A stretch of DNA of 64,000 nt. Origin: Anaerococcus sp. (GTDB lineage Bacteria; Bacillota; Clostridia; Tissierellales; Peptoniphilaceae). Shown piece after piece: positions 17,724-27,204 of the stretch; positions within the stretch are counted from its first letter, which is position 1, and each line of letters begins with the position of its first letter. A program made the translations under genes and the position numbers. Location: positions 1-64,000 of the forward strand of contig JAUNLG010000003.1 of assembly GCA_030532385.1 (NCBI GenBank). Reading direction: 5' to 3'. The notes under the pieces are model-generated. The model was not told where the DNA came from. It saw only the letters and a program-made list of their open reading frames with translations, and searched no databases.

Positions 17724-19064
17724 ATGCTAAAAAATAAATTAGATAAATATTTGGACCAAAACTATTATCCCTTTCATATGCCTGGATCGAAAAGATCTAA
17801 ACTTCTTGACCAAAGACTGGCCTATAGGAGAGATCTTACAGAAATTATAGGTTTTGATAACCTAAATGACCCAAAGGATATATTCGTAAAAATGCAAGAT
17901 AAACTTGCGAAAATTTACCAGGTTAAAAAAACTCTACTGACCACAAATGGATCTACTTCAGGTATCCTAAGCGCCATTAGAGCTATGACCTATGAGAATA
18001 AAAATATAATAATCCAAAGATCTTGCCATAAGGCAGTATATAATGCATGTGAATTAAATTCCCTTAAGGTTGATTATATAGGGGTGGATCTTGACCAGGT
18101 CAACGCCATCAAAGCAATCAACTTAAAATCTCTGGAAAATAAATTTATCAAAACATCTTATGCGGCCTTGGTTGTAACATCTCCTTCTTATGAAGGATAT
18201 AATTTAGATATAGAAAAAATTTATGAGCTTTGCAAAAAATATCAGGTTAAACTTATTGTTGATATGGCCCATGGTAGTCATTTGCCATTAGCCGGGTCAT
18301 ATAAGCCTACATTTGACTTAGCTATAACATCCTTTCATAAAAACCTATCTGCCCTAACACCAGCAGCTGGTATTTTAATAAATGACCTAGGTCTTTATGA
18401 AGAAGTAAAGAGAAATATGGCTATTTTTCAAAGCTCATCCCCTTCTTATCTAATCCTTCAATCAATAGATGAAATGATAGAAAAATTTGATACTTTCCCA
18501 AAACTATATAAGAAGTTAGAGGAGTCTTTGGATAGGGTCTATGAAGAAAAATTTGCAAATTTGGATTTGATCGATGATAAAAATAAAGATAGAAGTAAAA
18601 TTATGATTTCTGTAGAAAAATCTGACATTTCTGGTTTCGACCTTCAACAAATGCTTTATGATAGGAAAATTGAAATAGAGATGGCCTATCCAGACTATGC
18701 CCTACTCATTTCTACTATTTTTGATAGCAAGCATGGGTTTGAAAGGTTAATTAGGGCTTTAAAAGAAATTGATAAGTCTATAGCAAAGAATGATAGGGAT
18801 AATAAGTCCTTTAAATTCGCAAATTATTTGCCTAATAAAAATTTAGAACTTTATGAAACAATCAATAGGAGCAAAAAATTTATTGATATAAGAAATAGTG
18901 AGGGAGAAATTTCTGCAGACTTTATCTATGCCTATCCACCTGGTATTCCTATCTTAGTACCTGGGGAATTGATAGATAAGGAGATAATAAATATAATTAC
19001 TTTCCTAAATGATTCCAAAGTAAACTTAAATATTGATGGGAATTTGATAAGGATAGTTGATTGA
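17724..19064 (+). CDS. Orn/Lys/Arg decarboxylase-family PLP protein
   Basis: PLP-dependent fold-type I enzyme of the ornithine/lysine/arginine decarboxylase group, 446 aa. The family start PFHMPGSKR, the TTNGSTSGIL cofactor loop, DMAHGSHLP (the Asp that pairs with the PLP nitrogen) and the Schiff-base lysine in TSFHKNLSALTPAAG are all visible. It is the short form (YaaO/SpeA-like) without the large wing and oligomerisation parts of inducible decarboxylases; the C-terminal domain is present (AYPPGIPILVPGE). A role in polyamine formation is likely, but substrate cannot be assigned. The start follows GTGAGG. Its stop codon overlaps the -35 box of the SCIFF gene. Confidence 0.88.
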   Translation: MLKNKLDKYLDQNYYPFHMPGSKRSKLLDQRLAYRRDLTEIIGFDNLNDPKDIFVKMQDKLAKIYQVKKTLLTTNGSTSGILSAIRAMTYENKNIIIQRSCHKAVYNACELNSLKVDYIGVDLDQVNAIKAINLKSLENKFIKTSYAALVVTSPSYEGYNLDIEKIYELCKKYQVKLIVDMAHGSHLPLAGSYKPTFDLAITSFHKNLSALTPAAGILINDLGLYEEVKRNMAIFQSSSPSYLILQSIDEMIEKFDTFPKLYKKLEESLDRVYEEKFANLDLIDDKNKDRSKIMISVEKSDISGFDLQQMLYDRKIEIEMAYPDYALLISTIFDSKHGFERLIRALKEIDKSIAKNDRDNKSFKFANYLPNKNLELYETINRSKKFIDIRNSEGEISADFIYAYPPGIPILVPGELIDKEIINIITFLNDSKVNLNIDGNLIRIVD

Positions 19065-19089
19065 CAAATCTTAGAAAAACTGTTATGAT
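19061..19089 (+). promoter_or_regulatory. Near-consensus promoter of the SCIFF peptide gene
   Basis: TTGACA (19061-19066), a 17-base spacer and TATGAT (19084-19089) preceded by TGT (extended -10). It is among the closest matches to sigma-A consensus in the window, giving the small peptide gene its own strong start. The -35 lies on the stop codon of the decarboxylase gene. Confidence 0.85.
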
Positions 19090-19113
19090 TAAGAAAAGAA
19101 AAGGAGAGTACAT

Positions 19114-19263
19114 ATGAAAAGAATTGTAACTTTAAACACAAGAAATCTCCACAAGAGCAAAAAGAATGGTGGATGTGGTGAATGCCAAACTTCATGCCAA
19201 TCTGCTTGCAAAACAAGTTGTGGTGTAGCTAATCAAGAATGTGTTAGCAAAAAAAATAAATAA
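19114..19263 (+). CDS. scfA: SCIFF (six-cysteines-in-forty-five) ranthipeptide precursor
   Basis: A 49-residue ribosomal peptide. The leader begins MKRIVTLNTRNL, then come six cysteines at 21, 24, 28, 32, 36 and 43 in the pattern CGECQTSCQSACKTSCGVANQEC, the hallmark of the SCIFF family. These are modified by a radical-SAM/SPASM maturase that forms cysteine-to-threonine-type thioethers, and the maturase follows at 19371. The ribosome binding site AAGGAG stands seven bases before the ATG. The peptide is highly conserved in anaerobic Firmicutes; a role in quorum or stress signalling has been suggested but its true function is unsettled. Confidence 0.95.
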   Translation: MKRIVTLNTRNLHKSKKNGGCGECQTSCQSACKTSCGVANQECVSKKNK

Positions 19264-19272
19264 TATAATTTT

Positions 19273-19309
19273 ACTTATCTAAGCTATAGCTTAGATAAGT
19301 TTTTTATTT
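19273..19309 (+). terminator. Strong terminator between SCIFF peptide and maturase genes
   Basis: ACTTATCTAAGC (19273-19284) pairs perfectly with GCTTAGATAAGT (19289-19300) around a TATA loop, followed by TTTTTTATTT. It should limit read-through into the maturase gene. Confidence 0.92.
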
Positions 19310-19342
19310 AGGAATTATTTGATATTTTAATTTCAATTCCTA
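19309..19342. repeat. Inverted repeat before the maturase gene
   Basis: TAGGAATT (19309-19316) and AATTCCTA (19335-19342) form a perfect 8-bp inverted repeat with an 18-base gap, directly after the terminator. It could be a regulator site or a leader hairpin; a convincing promoter here was not found. Confidence 0.4.
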
Positions 19343-19370
19343 GTAATTTACTATAGAAAAAGGAGAAATG

Positions 19371-20753
19371 ATGATTCACCAATACAAATCCAGGGGATTT
19401 AATATTGTTCTAGATATATATAGTGGCTCAGTCCACGCTGTAGATGATGTAACCTATGATATCATATCAATGTATGAGAAAGAAGAAAAAGAAGCTATTA
19501 GAAGTAAAATAGGTCAAAAATACGACCTTAAAAATGATGAGTTTGAGGCAGCTTTTGAAGAAGTAAAAGATTTAGAAGACCAAGGTCTTTTATTTTCAAA
19601 AGATATATATGAGGACTTATCTATCGATATAGCCAACAAACCAACATCAATAAAAGCTCTTTGCTTAAATGTTGCCCATACTTGTAACCTTTCTTGTGAA
19701 TATTGCTTTGCTAAGGGTGGCAAATACCACGGACCTGATGCCATTATGACTAAAGAAATAGCTAGGTCTGCCATTGATTTTTTAATAGAAAATTCAAACA
19801 ACCATTATAATCTTGATATAGACTTTTTCGGTGGTGAACCTTTGTTAAATTTTGACCTAGTAAAGGATACAGTTGCCTATGCTAGAAGCAAGGAAAAAGA
19901 TTATAACAAACACTTTAACTTTACCCTTACAACCAATGGACTTCTCCTAGATGATGAAGTGATTGATTATCTAAACGAAAACATGAAGAATGTAGTTCTT
20001 TCTCTAGATGGTAGAAAAGAAAAACACGATGAGTTTAGAAAGACCTTAGGCGGCAAAGGATCCTTTGATACAATTGTTCCTAAATTTCAAAACTTTGTAA
20101 AAAAACGTGGTGATAAGGAATATTATATGAGAGGTACCTTTACAGCCAATAACCTAGATTTTACAGAAGATATCAAGACCTACCTAGACCTAGGATTTAA
20201 GAGAACTTCACTAGAGCCTGTTGTAGGCAATCCAGAAGAAGATTATGCTCTAAAAGATGAACATCTTGATATAATTTATGACCAATATGAAAAACTAGCC
20301 GATATGATGATAGAAAAGATCGACCAAGATGATGCATTTATCTTCTACCACTACATGCTAGATTTAGAAAATGGTCCATGTGTTCACAAAAGAATATCTG
20401 GTTGTGGATCAGGAACTGAGTATATGGCAGTAACTCCTACAGGAGAGCTTTATCCTTGCCACCAATTTGTAGGAAATACAGATTTTATAATTGGAAGCCT
20501 AGATGAGGGTATTGTAAATACTTCCTTGGTTGATCAGTTTAAAAAATGTAATTGTTATTCTAAGGCAGAATGTAGGTCCTGTTGGGCAAATATGTATTGT
20601 TCTGGTGGTTGCGCTGCAAATTCATACAATGCTAATGGTGATATAAATAAGACCCATGAGTACTCATGTAAGTTATTTAGAAAAAGAATAGAAATGGCTA
20701 TAGCTGTAAAAATATATGAATATATGAAAGAATCTTCTAAGCTAGTGGGTTAG
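19371..20753 (+). CDS. scfB: SCIFF radical-SAM maturase (ranthipeptide synthase)
   Basis: Radical-SAM/SPASM enzyme (460 aa) that forms thioether crosslinks in the SCIFF peptide (CteB is the characterised relative). The N-terminal 90 or so residues form a RiPP-recognition-like region with GFNIVLDIYSGSVHAVDDVTYD. The radical-SAM cluster is CNLSCEYC in AHTCNLSCEYCFAKGG, with the FFGGEPLLNFDLV motif after it. The SPASM part has many cysteines: CGSGTEYMAVTPTGELYPC, then CNCYSKAECRSC and CSGGCAANSY. Two adjacent ATGs occur; the second is five bases from GGAG and is used. It is separated from the peptide gene by a terminator. Confidence 0.95.
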   Translation: MIHQYKSRGFNIVLDIYSGSVHAVDDVTYDIISMYEKEEKEAIRSKIGQKYDLKNDEFEAAFEEVKDLEDQGLLFSKDIYEDLSIDIANKPTSIKALCLNVAHTCNLSCEYCFAKGGKYHGPDAIMTKEIARSAIDFLIENSNNHYNLDIDFFGGEPLLNFDLVKDTVAYARSKEKDYNKHFNFTLTTNGLLLDDEVIDYLNENMKNVVLSLDGRKEKHDEFRKTLGGKGSFDTIVPKFQNFVKKRGDKEYYMRGTFTANNLDFTEDIKTYLDLGFKRTSLEPVVGNPEEDYALKDEHLDIIYDQYEKLADMMIEKIDQDDAFIFYHYMLDLENGPCVHKRISGCGSGTEYMAVTPTGELYPCHQFVGNTDFIIGSLDEGIVNTSLVDQFKKCNCYSKAECRSCWANMYCSGGCAANSYNANGDINKTHEYSCKLFRKRIEMAIAVKIYEYMKESSKLVG

Positions 20754-20757
20754 TTAA

Positions 20758-20807
20758 AAGGCCTAAGATTTTTATGGGTCATAAAAATCTTAGGCCTTAT
20801 TTTTTGT
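20758..20807. terminator. Bidirectional terminator between scfB and atpD
   Basis: A perfect 19-bp stem: 20758-20776 (begins AAGGCCTAAG) with 20780-20798, three-base loop. Plus-strand transcription ends in ATTTTTTG, minus-strand in TTTT. The last codons and stop of atpD lie inside the stem, so the hairpin serves both convergent operons. Confidence 0.95.
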
Positions 20808-21434
20808 TTCTTCTTTTTTTATTTTCTTTTCTTTGACTATCTTTGTTTTAGAGAACTCTTCTCTTTCCTTCTCTTCTAGACTATCAGCTATATCTTTTAC
20901 TAAAGAATTAAGCCTAGGAATTTGAATTTTTTCCAATGAATTAACTTTCTTGCTAGTTTTCTTGATTTCTTTATCTATAGAATTAATACTAGTGTCAAGC
21001 TCAGCTAATTTAAATATCTTGCTTCTTAGTTTGTTAAAACTAAGGACTGCTTGGTCAAATCCTGCATTAGTTTGATAAAATGAATAGGATAAGTTTAAGC
21101 TTACTTCTTCAAATTCAATTTTTGAAACTTCAGTTTGCATAAACTTATCAATAGTCAAATTTATAGAATCATCAATTGGAATAGATCTTGATATAGAATC
21201 AAGATCTGATTCGCCTATTGTAGCTAAGACCTTCTTAAAATCTTTGGTCACAGATTTAATTGTTCTATTAACTTCTTGATTTAATAGGTCTCTTTGTTTT
21301 TTCTTAGAATCATAGGCCTTTATTAGAGCCTTTCTCTTTTTATCTAAAATATCAAAGCCAGAATTAAGTAAATGTAATTCATCCTTTGCTTTTATGAGGT
21401 TGGCCTTGGTTGGTGCTATATTATTTGCTTGCAT
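20790..21434 (-). CDS. atpD: V-type ATP synthase subunit D
   Basis: Central rotor shaft subunit of the V1 sector. The family N-terminus is clear ([28 protein letters not shown]) and is followed by the long antiparallel coiled coil, here about 214 aa with a lysine-rich C-terminus. GTG two codons upstream is possible, but the AGGA site favours this ATG. It overlaps atpB by 14 bases and is the last gene of the nine-gene operon; its stop lies within the bidirectional terminator. Confidence 0.94.
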   Translation of the reverse strand: MQANNIAPTKANLIKAKDELHLLNSGFDILDKKRKALIKAYDSKKKQRDLLNQEVNRTIKSVTKDFKKVLATIGESDLDSISRSIPIDDSINLTIDKFMQTEVSKIEFEEVSLNLSYSFYQTNAGFDQAVLSFNKLRSKIFKLAELDTSINSIDKEIKKTSKKVNSLEKIQIPRLNSLVKDIADSLEEKEREEFSKTKIVKEKKIKKEETKNKA

Positions 21435-22800
21435 CTTCACTTCCTATAAACTTATCTAGGTTTTCTTTAGATACCCTATGAAGTTCTGTTCTTGGAAGAA
21501 TTTTTAGAATCTGCCAACCTAAATCTAAGGATTCGTCAAGATCTCTATTTTCATTAATATCTTGACTTAAAAACCTATTTTCAAACTCTTCACCAAATTT
21601 AAGATACTTTTTATCAACATCTGATATATCATCTTCTCCCACTATTTGGGAAATATTTCTTACATCAATAACCTTAGAATATGATTCGTAAAGCTGGTTC
21701 ATAAGGTCCTCATGGTCTGCTCTGGTATATCCTTCTCCTATACCATCTTTCATGAGCCTAGATAATGAAGGTAGGATGTTTATAGGAGGATAAATACCCT
21801 TATTTGCCAAAGACCTATCTATTACAATTTGTCCCTCAGTAATAAAACCTGTAAGGTCAGCAACTGGATGGGTTATATCATCGTTTGGCATGGTTAAAAT
21901 TGGAAGTAGGGTCACAGATCCTTTTAACCCTTTAATCATGCCTGCTCTTTCATATAGGCTTGCCAAATCAGAATATAGGTAACCTGGGTAGCCCTTTCTA
22001 GATGGAACTTCTCCTCTAATTGATGAAACTTCACGGAGAGCTTCTGAGTAAGATGTCATATCAGTAATAATACAAAGTACATGGTAACCTTTCTCAAAAG
22101 CTAGGTATTCAGCCGCAGTTAGGGCACACTTTGGTGCAATCAGTCTTTCCATAATTGGAGAATCAGCCAAATTTTCATACATTACTACCTTATCTCTAAC
22201 ACCTGCTTTATTAAAGGCATCCTCAAAGAACATAGCCTCATCTTTTTTTATTCCCATTGCAGCAAAGACAAAGCAGAAATTTTCATCACTTTTTAATTTA
22301 GCTTGTCTTACTATTTGGCCAGCTATTTCATTATGGCTTAAGCCTGATGCTGAAAAAATCGGTAATTTTTGACCACGTATTAGGGTTGTCAAGGTATCTA
22401 TTGAAGAAATTCCTGTTTGGATAAAATCCCTTGGATATTCACGAGCAACAGGATTTAGTGGTAATCCCTCTACTGAATAAGTCTTGTCAGAATAAATTTG
22501 TCCACCATTATCTATAGGTTGACCAATTCCATTAAAACTTCTACCCAAAATAGATTCATCAAGAGGAATTTCTAAAGGCTTTTCTTCAAAAGATACTACT
22601 ATATCATCCTTAGAAAATCGTTCAGTACTTCCAAAGACTTCTATTGTAACGCTATCTTCATCAAGCTTTACTACCTCTCCTACAAAATCCATACCTAGGG
22701 CATGAACTGAGACTACAGCCTTATAGGCAATATCTGTAACCTTATCTATTTCAATCATAGATGATTCAATTTTTCTAATCTTAGTATATTCTTTTCTCAT
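21421..22800 (-). CDS. atpB: V-type ATP synthase subunit B
   Basis: Non-catalytic nucleotide-site subunit of the V1/A1 ring, 459 aa. It shows the family marks [36 protein letters not shown] and [31 protein letters not shown]. There is no functional Walker A at the expected place (SASGLSHNE), as normal for B. It overlaps the end of atpA by four bases. Intact. Confidence 0.97.
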   Translation of the reverse strand: MRKEYTKIRKIESSMIEIDKVTDIAYKAVVSVHALGMDFVGEVVKLDEDSVTIEVFGSTERFSKDDIVVSFEEKPLEIPLDESILGRSFNGIGQPIDNGGQIYSDKTYSVEGLPLNPVAREYPRDFIQTGISSIDTLTTLIRGQKLPIFSASGLSHNEIAGQIVRQAKLKSDENFCFVFAAMGIKKDEAMFFEDAFNKAGVRDKVVMYENLADSPIMERLIAPKCALTAAEYLAFEKGYHVLCIITDMTSYSEALREVSSIRGEVPSRKGYPGYLYSDLASLYERAGMIKGLKGSVTLLPILTMPNDDITHPVADLTGFITEGQIVIDRSLANKGIYPPINILPSLSRLMKDGIGEGYTRADHEDLMNQLYESYSKVIDVRNISQIVGEDDISDVDKKYLKFGEEFENRFLSQDINENRDLDESLDLGWQILKILPRTELHRVSKENLDKFIGSEDASK

Positions 22801-24548
22801 CTATTATCCTCTCTGATACTTCTAAAATGGTTATCAATCCTTGCATCTAAGTCGATAAATTTATCTAATTGGTCATTTTCTATATTGTATTTCATTGTTG
22901 TTAGATCATTTAATAAATTAGGATCATGGATTTTACTAAAACTTAGACCATCTTCGATAGCCTTTTTACTCTTGCCATAATAATTATGGATACTTTCTAG
23001 CATTTTAACCTGTTTTTCAAGTGGGACATATTTATCTATTTCGTTGAAGGCATTTTGTTGTAAAAATCCATTTCTAATTAAACTAGATACATCCATAATA
23101 TTTTTTTGCTCATCTGAAAGAGCATCTTCACCTACAAGCATCATTATTGATTTAACTTCATCTTCCTCTAGCAAAACATTCATCAGATCATCCCTAAGAC
23201 CTATTATATCTTTTCCAAGTCTTTCTTCATAATAGTCTTTAACCTTATCAATATACTTAGAATATGAGCTCATCCAGTTTATGGCAGGATAGTGCCTTGA
23301 ATAAGCAAGTTTTCTATCTAGTCCTAAAAAGACATTTACACTTCTTCTAGTGTTTTCTGTAACTGGTTCTGAAAAATCTCCGCCTGAAGGTGAAACTGCA
23401 CCAATCAAAGTAACTGATCCTTCACTACCATTAAGGTTTTTTACATAACCTGCTCTTTCATAAAACTGAGAAAGCCTTGACCCAAGATATGCAGGATAAC
23501 CCTCTTCTGCAGGAATCTCCTCAAGTCTTCCTGAAATTTCTCTTAAAGCCTCAGCCCACCTTGAGGATGAATCCGCCATTAAGGCAACATCATAACCCAT
23601 ATCTCTGAAGTATTCTGCCATAGTAATTCCTGTATAAATAGAAGCTTCCCTAGCAGCTACAGGCATATTTGAAGTGTTTGCTATAAGGATGGTTCTCTCC
23701 ATAAGACCCTTGCCTGTGTTAGGATCAATCAGGTCTGGGAATTCTTCAAGTACCTGGGTCATCTCATTGCCACGCTCACCACATCCTATATAAATAATTA
23801 TATCTACATCAGAATATTGGGCTAATTGGTGCTGGAGCATGGTCTTTCCTGTACCAAATCCCCCTGGTATAGCAACTGTTCCTCCCTTTGCTATAGGGAA
23901 AAATACATCAAGGACCCTTTGACCTGTCTCAAATAGCTTCTCTATAGGCATATTTCTTCTTACAGGCCTAGGATTTCTTACAGGCCAATATTGGAATAAT
24001 TTTAGTTCTTGGATACCTTGTGGACCTTGAACTTTAACAATAGTATCATTCAACCTATATTGACCATCTTTAGCTACTTCTATAACTTTGCCATCGATAT
24101 TTGATAAAAGCCTATGTTCTATTGTCTCAGTTTCATCTATAAGAGCATATATATCCCCCTTAGATATAGTATCTCCAAGAGAAACCTTAATTTTTACATC
24201 CCATAACTTTTCTTCATCAAGGTTCTTAAAACCAATGCCAGATGGGATAAAGGCTCCTTGTTCATCCATTATAGCCTTAAGAGGCCTTTGGATACCATCA
24301 AACATATTACCAACCATTCCTGGTCCAAGCCTTACTGATAGGGGTCTATGACTTGGAATAATCTCTTCATTGACCTTAAGACCTGATGTATCCTCATATA
24401 CTTGTATTATTGCCTCATCTTCATCTAAGGAGATAACTTCTCCTATTAGCTTTAATTTTCCAACAGATACCATCTCACGGACGCTTAAAAGATCTGGCCT
24501 GTCACAAACAACTACAGGCCCATTTACTATTTTAATTTTTGGATTCAT
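22797..24548 (-). CDS. atpA: V-type ATP synthase catalytic subunit A
   Basis: Catalytic ATPase subunit of V1, 583 aa from this start. The N-terminal barrel opens with [16 protein letters not shown]; the non-homologous region with [11 protein letters not shown] separates A from F-type beta. The Walker A is GGFGTGKT, slightly different from the common GPFGSGKT. Downstream come [34 protein letters not shown] and the conserved [11 protein letters not shown]. Upstream GTG/TTG codons in frame lack family homology, so the ATG at 24548 is chosen; it overlaps atpE by 17 bases without a clear ribosome binding site, suggesting translational coupling. Confidence 0.96.
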   Translation of the reverse strand: MNPKIKIVNGPVVVCDRPDLLSVREMVSVGKLKLIGEVISLDEDEAIIQVYEDTSGLKVNEEIIPSHRPLSVRLGPGMVGNMFDGIQRPLKAIMDEQGAFIPSGIGFKNLDEEKLWDVKIKVSLGDTISKGDIYALIDETETIEHRLLSNIDGKVIEVAKDGQYRLNDTIVKVQGPQGIQELKLFQYWPVRNPRPVRRNMPIEKLFETGQRVLDVFFPIAKGGTVAIPGGFGTGKTMLQHQLAQYSDVDIIIYIGCGERGNEMTQVLEEFPDLIDPNTGKGLMERTILIANTSNMPVAAREASIYTGITMAEYFRDMGYDVALMADSSSRWAEALREISGRLEEIPAEEGYPAYLGSRLSQFYERAGYVKNLNGSEGSVTLIGAVSPSGGDFSEPVTENTRRSVNVFLGLDRKLAYSRHYPAINWMSSYSKYIDKVKDYYEERLGKDIIGLRDDLMNVLLEEDEVKSIMMLVGEDALSDEQKNIMDVSSLIRNGFLQQNAFNEIDKYVPLEKQVKMLESIHNYYGKSKKAIEDGLSFSKIHDPNLLNDLTTMKYNIENDQLDKFIDLDARIDNHFRSIREDNR

Positions 24549-25137
24549 AAGAAGGCTCACTTTCAAGAAGTTGGTTTAATTTTTTTCCAACCTCATATTT
24601 TCTTTCCTTAAGTTTATTATCAAAGGTGAAATTGTATCTAAACTCCCTATTTTTATCAGATATTAAATAACCACCTATATACTTATCATCTAATTTCTCC
24701 TTATGGGGGAAGTTTACAAGGTCTAAGTCCTTTCCCACAAGTCCTATTATAGTATCCTCCTTAGATAAACCGATTGTTTTTAGAGAATCATTTATTTTAT
24801 CTTCAAGAGAATTCTTATATGATTGACTATCAGTAAATCTGATAAGTTTTTCCTTAATTCTTGCTATCAAATCATCTAAAAGATCTTGTCTATAAATATA
24901 TAAGTCATTTTTCCCATCAAACTCTTTTTTAGATAATCTTTCATTCTTTCTAATCTCAGCAAAGCTTCTCCTATTTCTAAGACTTTCTTTCAAGGCCTTA
25001 TCAAGCTGATCTTTTTTATCAGCTATTAATTTGGAGTTGATCTCTGTTGAAGAATATAAGTCTTTTTCGCTTCTCTCCTTCTCTTCTCCCCAAACCATCT
25101 TTCTAAAAGATGATAATTTTGCTTCTAAATCTAGCAT
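24532..25137 (-). CDS. atpE: V-type ATP synthase subunit E
   Basis: Peripheral-stalk subunit (201 aa), a long charged N-terminal helix that pairs with subunit G/H and a small globular C-terminal part that contacts A/B. Identification rests on position between F and A, length, the highly charged helical first half (EEKERSEKDLY onward) and the C-terminal GLVGKDLDLVNFPHKEKLDDKYIGGYLI strand pattern. Divergent in sequence, as usual for E. No separate G/H gene is in the operon; a G-like segment is fused to the N-terminal piece of subunit I. Confidence 0.85.
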   Translation of the reverse strand: MLDLEAKLSSFRKMVWGEEKERSEKDLYSSTEINSKLIADKKDQLDKALKESLRNRRSFAEIRKNERLSKKEFDGKNDLYIYRQDLLDDLIARIKEKLIRFTDSQSYKNSLEDKINDSLKTIGLSKEDTIIGLVGKDLDLVNFPHKEKLDDKYIGGYLISDKNREFRYNFTFDNKLKERKYEVGKKLNQLLESEPSYESKN

Positions 25138-25148
25138 ATTCCCTCCAA

Positions 25149-25388
25149 TTAGCCATCAATAACAACGATCAAAGGCTTGCTTGTCTTTGCCCTATATTGA
25201 TCTACCTCTTTAGTTATATTTCCATAGATATCTCTAGTAAGGATTAGAAGACCTAAATTAGGATCTTCTATAGCTTTAGTAAATTCTTTGTCACTTTCTT
25301 CGCTACTTTCAACCCTTACACTATCTATACCTCCAAGTCTAAATATTAGACTTAGACTTGGATCTTTAGATATCAACTTAGCTTTCAT
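25149..25388 (-). CDS. atpF: V-type ATP synthase subunit F, C-terminally short
   Basis: Rotor-tip regulatory subunit F of V1, the small Rossmann-like domain. It reads FRLGGIDSVRVESSEE, LGLLILTRDIYGNI and KPLIVVIDG, matching the F family up to the last beta strand. It stops at residue 79, while family members are about 100 residues and continue into a C-terminal helix that reaches into the catalytic ring. The gene is followed within 11 bases by atpE, so the shortness is real rather than a wrong stop call. It starts one base after atpK. Confidence 0.88.
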   Translation of the reverse strand: MKAKLISKDPSLSLIFRLGGIDSVRVESSEESDKEFTKAIEDPNLGLLILTRDIYGNITKEVDQYRAKTSKPLIVVIDG

Positions 25389-25389
25389 C

Positions 25390-25824
25390 TTATGCGTATA
25401 GAATCAAAATAGAAATTATAACACCAAAGATTGCGATACCTTCTGCTAGACCTACAAAGATAATTGTTCTACCAAGGATAGATTGGTCCTCAGAAATCGC
25501 ACCTAAGGCTGCAGATCCAACAGTTCCTACAGCATATCCTGTACCAATTGTAGCAAGACCTGTAGAAAGTGCTGCACCAATATATTTAAGTCCATCACTT
25601 GCCATGGTGGTATCAGCTGCTACAGCTTGAGCGCTTGATTTTGTTTGAGGTAACAAGAGAACTATCATCATTACCATAATTGGTACGAAGGTAAAAAGAT
25701 TGATCTTTAATGCTTTTTTTAACCTAGCCTTTGATGAATCTCCTTGATTTTTCAAAAGGTATAAACCTGAATAGATTGTAATAATAACGACAGCTAATGC
25801 TAATAATGCAATTTGTAAAATCAT
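25390..25824 (-). CDS. atpK: V-type ATP synthase subunit K (proteolipid c ring)
   Basis: Membrane proteolipid of the Vo rotor, 144 aa with four hydrophobic helices (about 1-24, 43-62, 76-108, 118-144). The last hairpin has TGYAVGTVGSAALGAISEDQS and the ion-binding glutamate in GLAEGIAIFGV. The first hairpin carries no buried carboxylate, as in the NtpK type. The Na+ or H+ choice cannot be read confidently; the neighbours of the glutamate are not a clean Na+ signature. Confidence 0.92.
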   Translation of the reverse strand: MILQIALLALAVVIITIYSGLYLLKNQGDSSKARLKKALKINLFTFVPIMVMMIVLLLPQTKSSAQAVAADTTMASDGLKYIGAALSTGLATIGTGYAVGTVGSAALGAISEDQSILGRTIIFVGLAEGIAIFGVIISILILYA

Positions 25825-25833
25825 ACTAACTCC

Positions 25834-27204
25834 TTAATTTTCATTTATTGGTCTAAACTTACGACCATTTCCTTCATAATATTTGCTAAACATCTCATAA
25901 AACTCTAATCTTAGCCCTTGGATAAATACTATCATTCCCTCAAGACCAATGATTAAAATATTTCCTAATATTAGGATAATAATCCCAGCTATTCCGCCTC
26001 CAGCAAGTTTTGCCATTACTTCAAAAGCCATATATAAACCCACGTGGTTAATAGCAAATGCTCCTACCCTTGTAAATGAAACAAGATTAGAAAATACTGA
26101 AAGCAGGGCCTCTACTATAGAAAATGAACTTTCTACATAATAATCAGCCTTTGAAGAATCGTATATTGGATATTGGTTGGAAAGTTTCCTAGCCAAGGGC
26201 TGCTTAAATACTATCATTACTATAGAAAGTATAAGTAAAATAAGACCTAGTCCACTTGCTAGTGGATTTATACTTACTATGTTTAAAATGATTAGTATAA
26301 AAGAAACCATCATCATTAAACCAGCCAGACCTTCTTTACCAAAAATTCCCTCTTCAATATTTTTTTGTTTTTTAACCTTATTATAAATCCCAAGCCAATA
26401 GGAAATAATCATAAGTACTACTCCAAAGCCAACAGAGGCTATTAGTACTGTCATTATATTGTCAAAAGGCTTAATAAGTAGTGTAGGTATTAAAGTTTCT
26501 ATACCAAAGAAGGACCCATACATTAGACCAAAAAATGATGCCGATATACCTATTCTTTTAAGTAAGGATCCAAAAACCTTGTTTTTCTTTCCGATAAAAT
26601 AACTTAATAGGATAAAAACTAGTCCTTGGCCTAAGTCTCCAAACATCATTCCATATAGTAACATATAGGTTATAGCAAAAAAAGCAGTTGGATCTAGCTC
26701 ATTATAACTTGGAGCCCCGTACATGTTTACTAGAAATTCAAAAGGTCTAAAAAGTGGGTTATTTTTAAGTTTAGTTGGTGGATTTTTCCCCTTAACTTTC
26801 CCATCGATTCTAACCTTACTTTTATCATATTTCGCTTCCAATTCCTTAAAGTCATCTACCCTAGATTGTGGAACCCAGCCTGATAAGTAAAAGTACTTCT
26901 CACCCCTGGCCATTTTCTCTTTAAGTTGGTCGCTTTTTTCATAATAATCAATAGAATAAGCAAGCTCTTCTAAAAGTTCACTATTCTCATTTTTAACACT
27001 TTCTATCTTACTTTCTAAAGCTTCTATTTGCTTGTTGGTTTCATCTAATTTCTCATCGACTTTATTTAAATCAAAAGACTCAGGCGTCTCTTTATCAATA
27101 AAGCCCATAGTGTTGACAGCCCTATTTATTTCTTCCTTTACTTGCTTAGGATAAACCAACAAATAATTTTCTTTGCTGTCAATATTTTTCCTTTTATCTG
27201 CCAA
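25834..27204 (-). CDS. atpI: V-type ATP synthase subunit I, C-terminal piece (split gene)
   Basis: Stator membrane subunit (equivalent of eukaryotic a), but only the second part: 456 aa. It begins in the middle of the cytoplasmic domain (ENYLLVYPKQVKEEINRAV), runs through the second arm of the coiled coil and YFYLSGWVPQSRVDDF, then PPTKLKNNPLFRPFEFLVNMYG and the membrane domain with DPTAFFAITYMLLYGMMFGDLGQG and about seven helices. The start is TTG, immediately after and in the same frame as the TAA of the preceding gene, with AAGGGG eight bases back inside that gene. The missing first part of subunit I is encoded at 27205-28086. Confidence 0.88.
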   Translation of the reverse strand: MADKRKNIDSKENYLLVYPKQVKEEINRAVNTMGFIDKETPESFDLNKVDEKLDETNKQIEALESKIESVKNENSELLEELAYSIDYYEKSDQLKEKMARGEKYFYLSGWVPQSRVDDFKELEAKYDKSKVRIDGKVKGKNPPTKLKNNPLFRPFEFLVNMYGAPSYNELDPTAFFAITYMLLYGMMFGDLGQGLVFILLSYFIGKKNKVFGSLLKRIGISASFFGLMYGSFFGIETLIPTLLIKPFDNIMTVLIASVGFGVVLMIISYWLGIYNKVKKQKNIEEGIFGKEGLAGLMMMVSFILIILNIVSINPLASGLGLILLILSIVMIVFKQPLARKLSNQYPIYDSSKADYYVESSFSIVEALLSVFSNLVSFTRVGAFAINHVGLYMAFEVMAKLAGGGIAGIIILILGNILIIGLEGMIVFIQGLRLEFYEMFSKYYEGNGRKFRPINEN

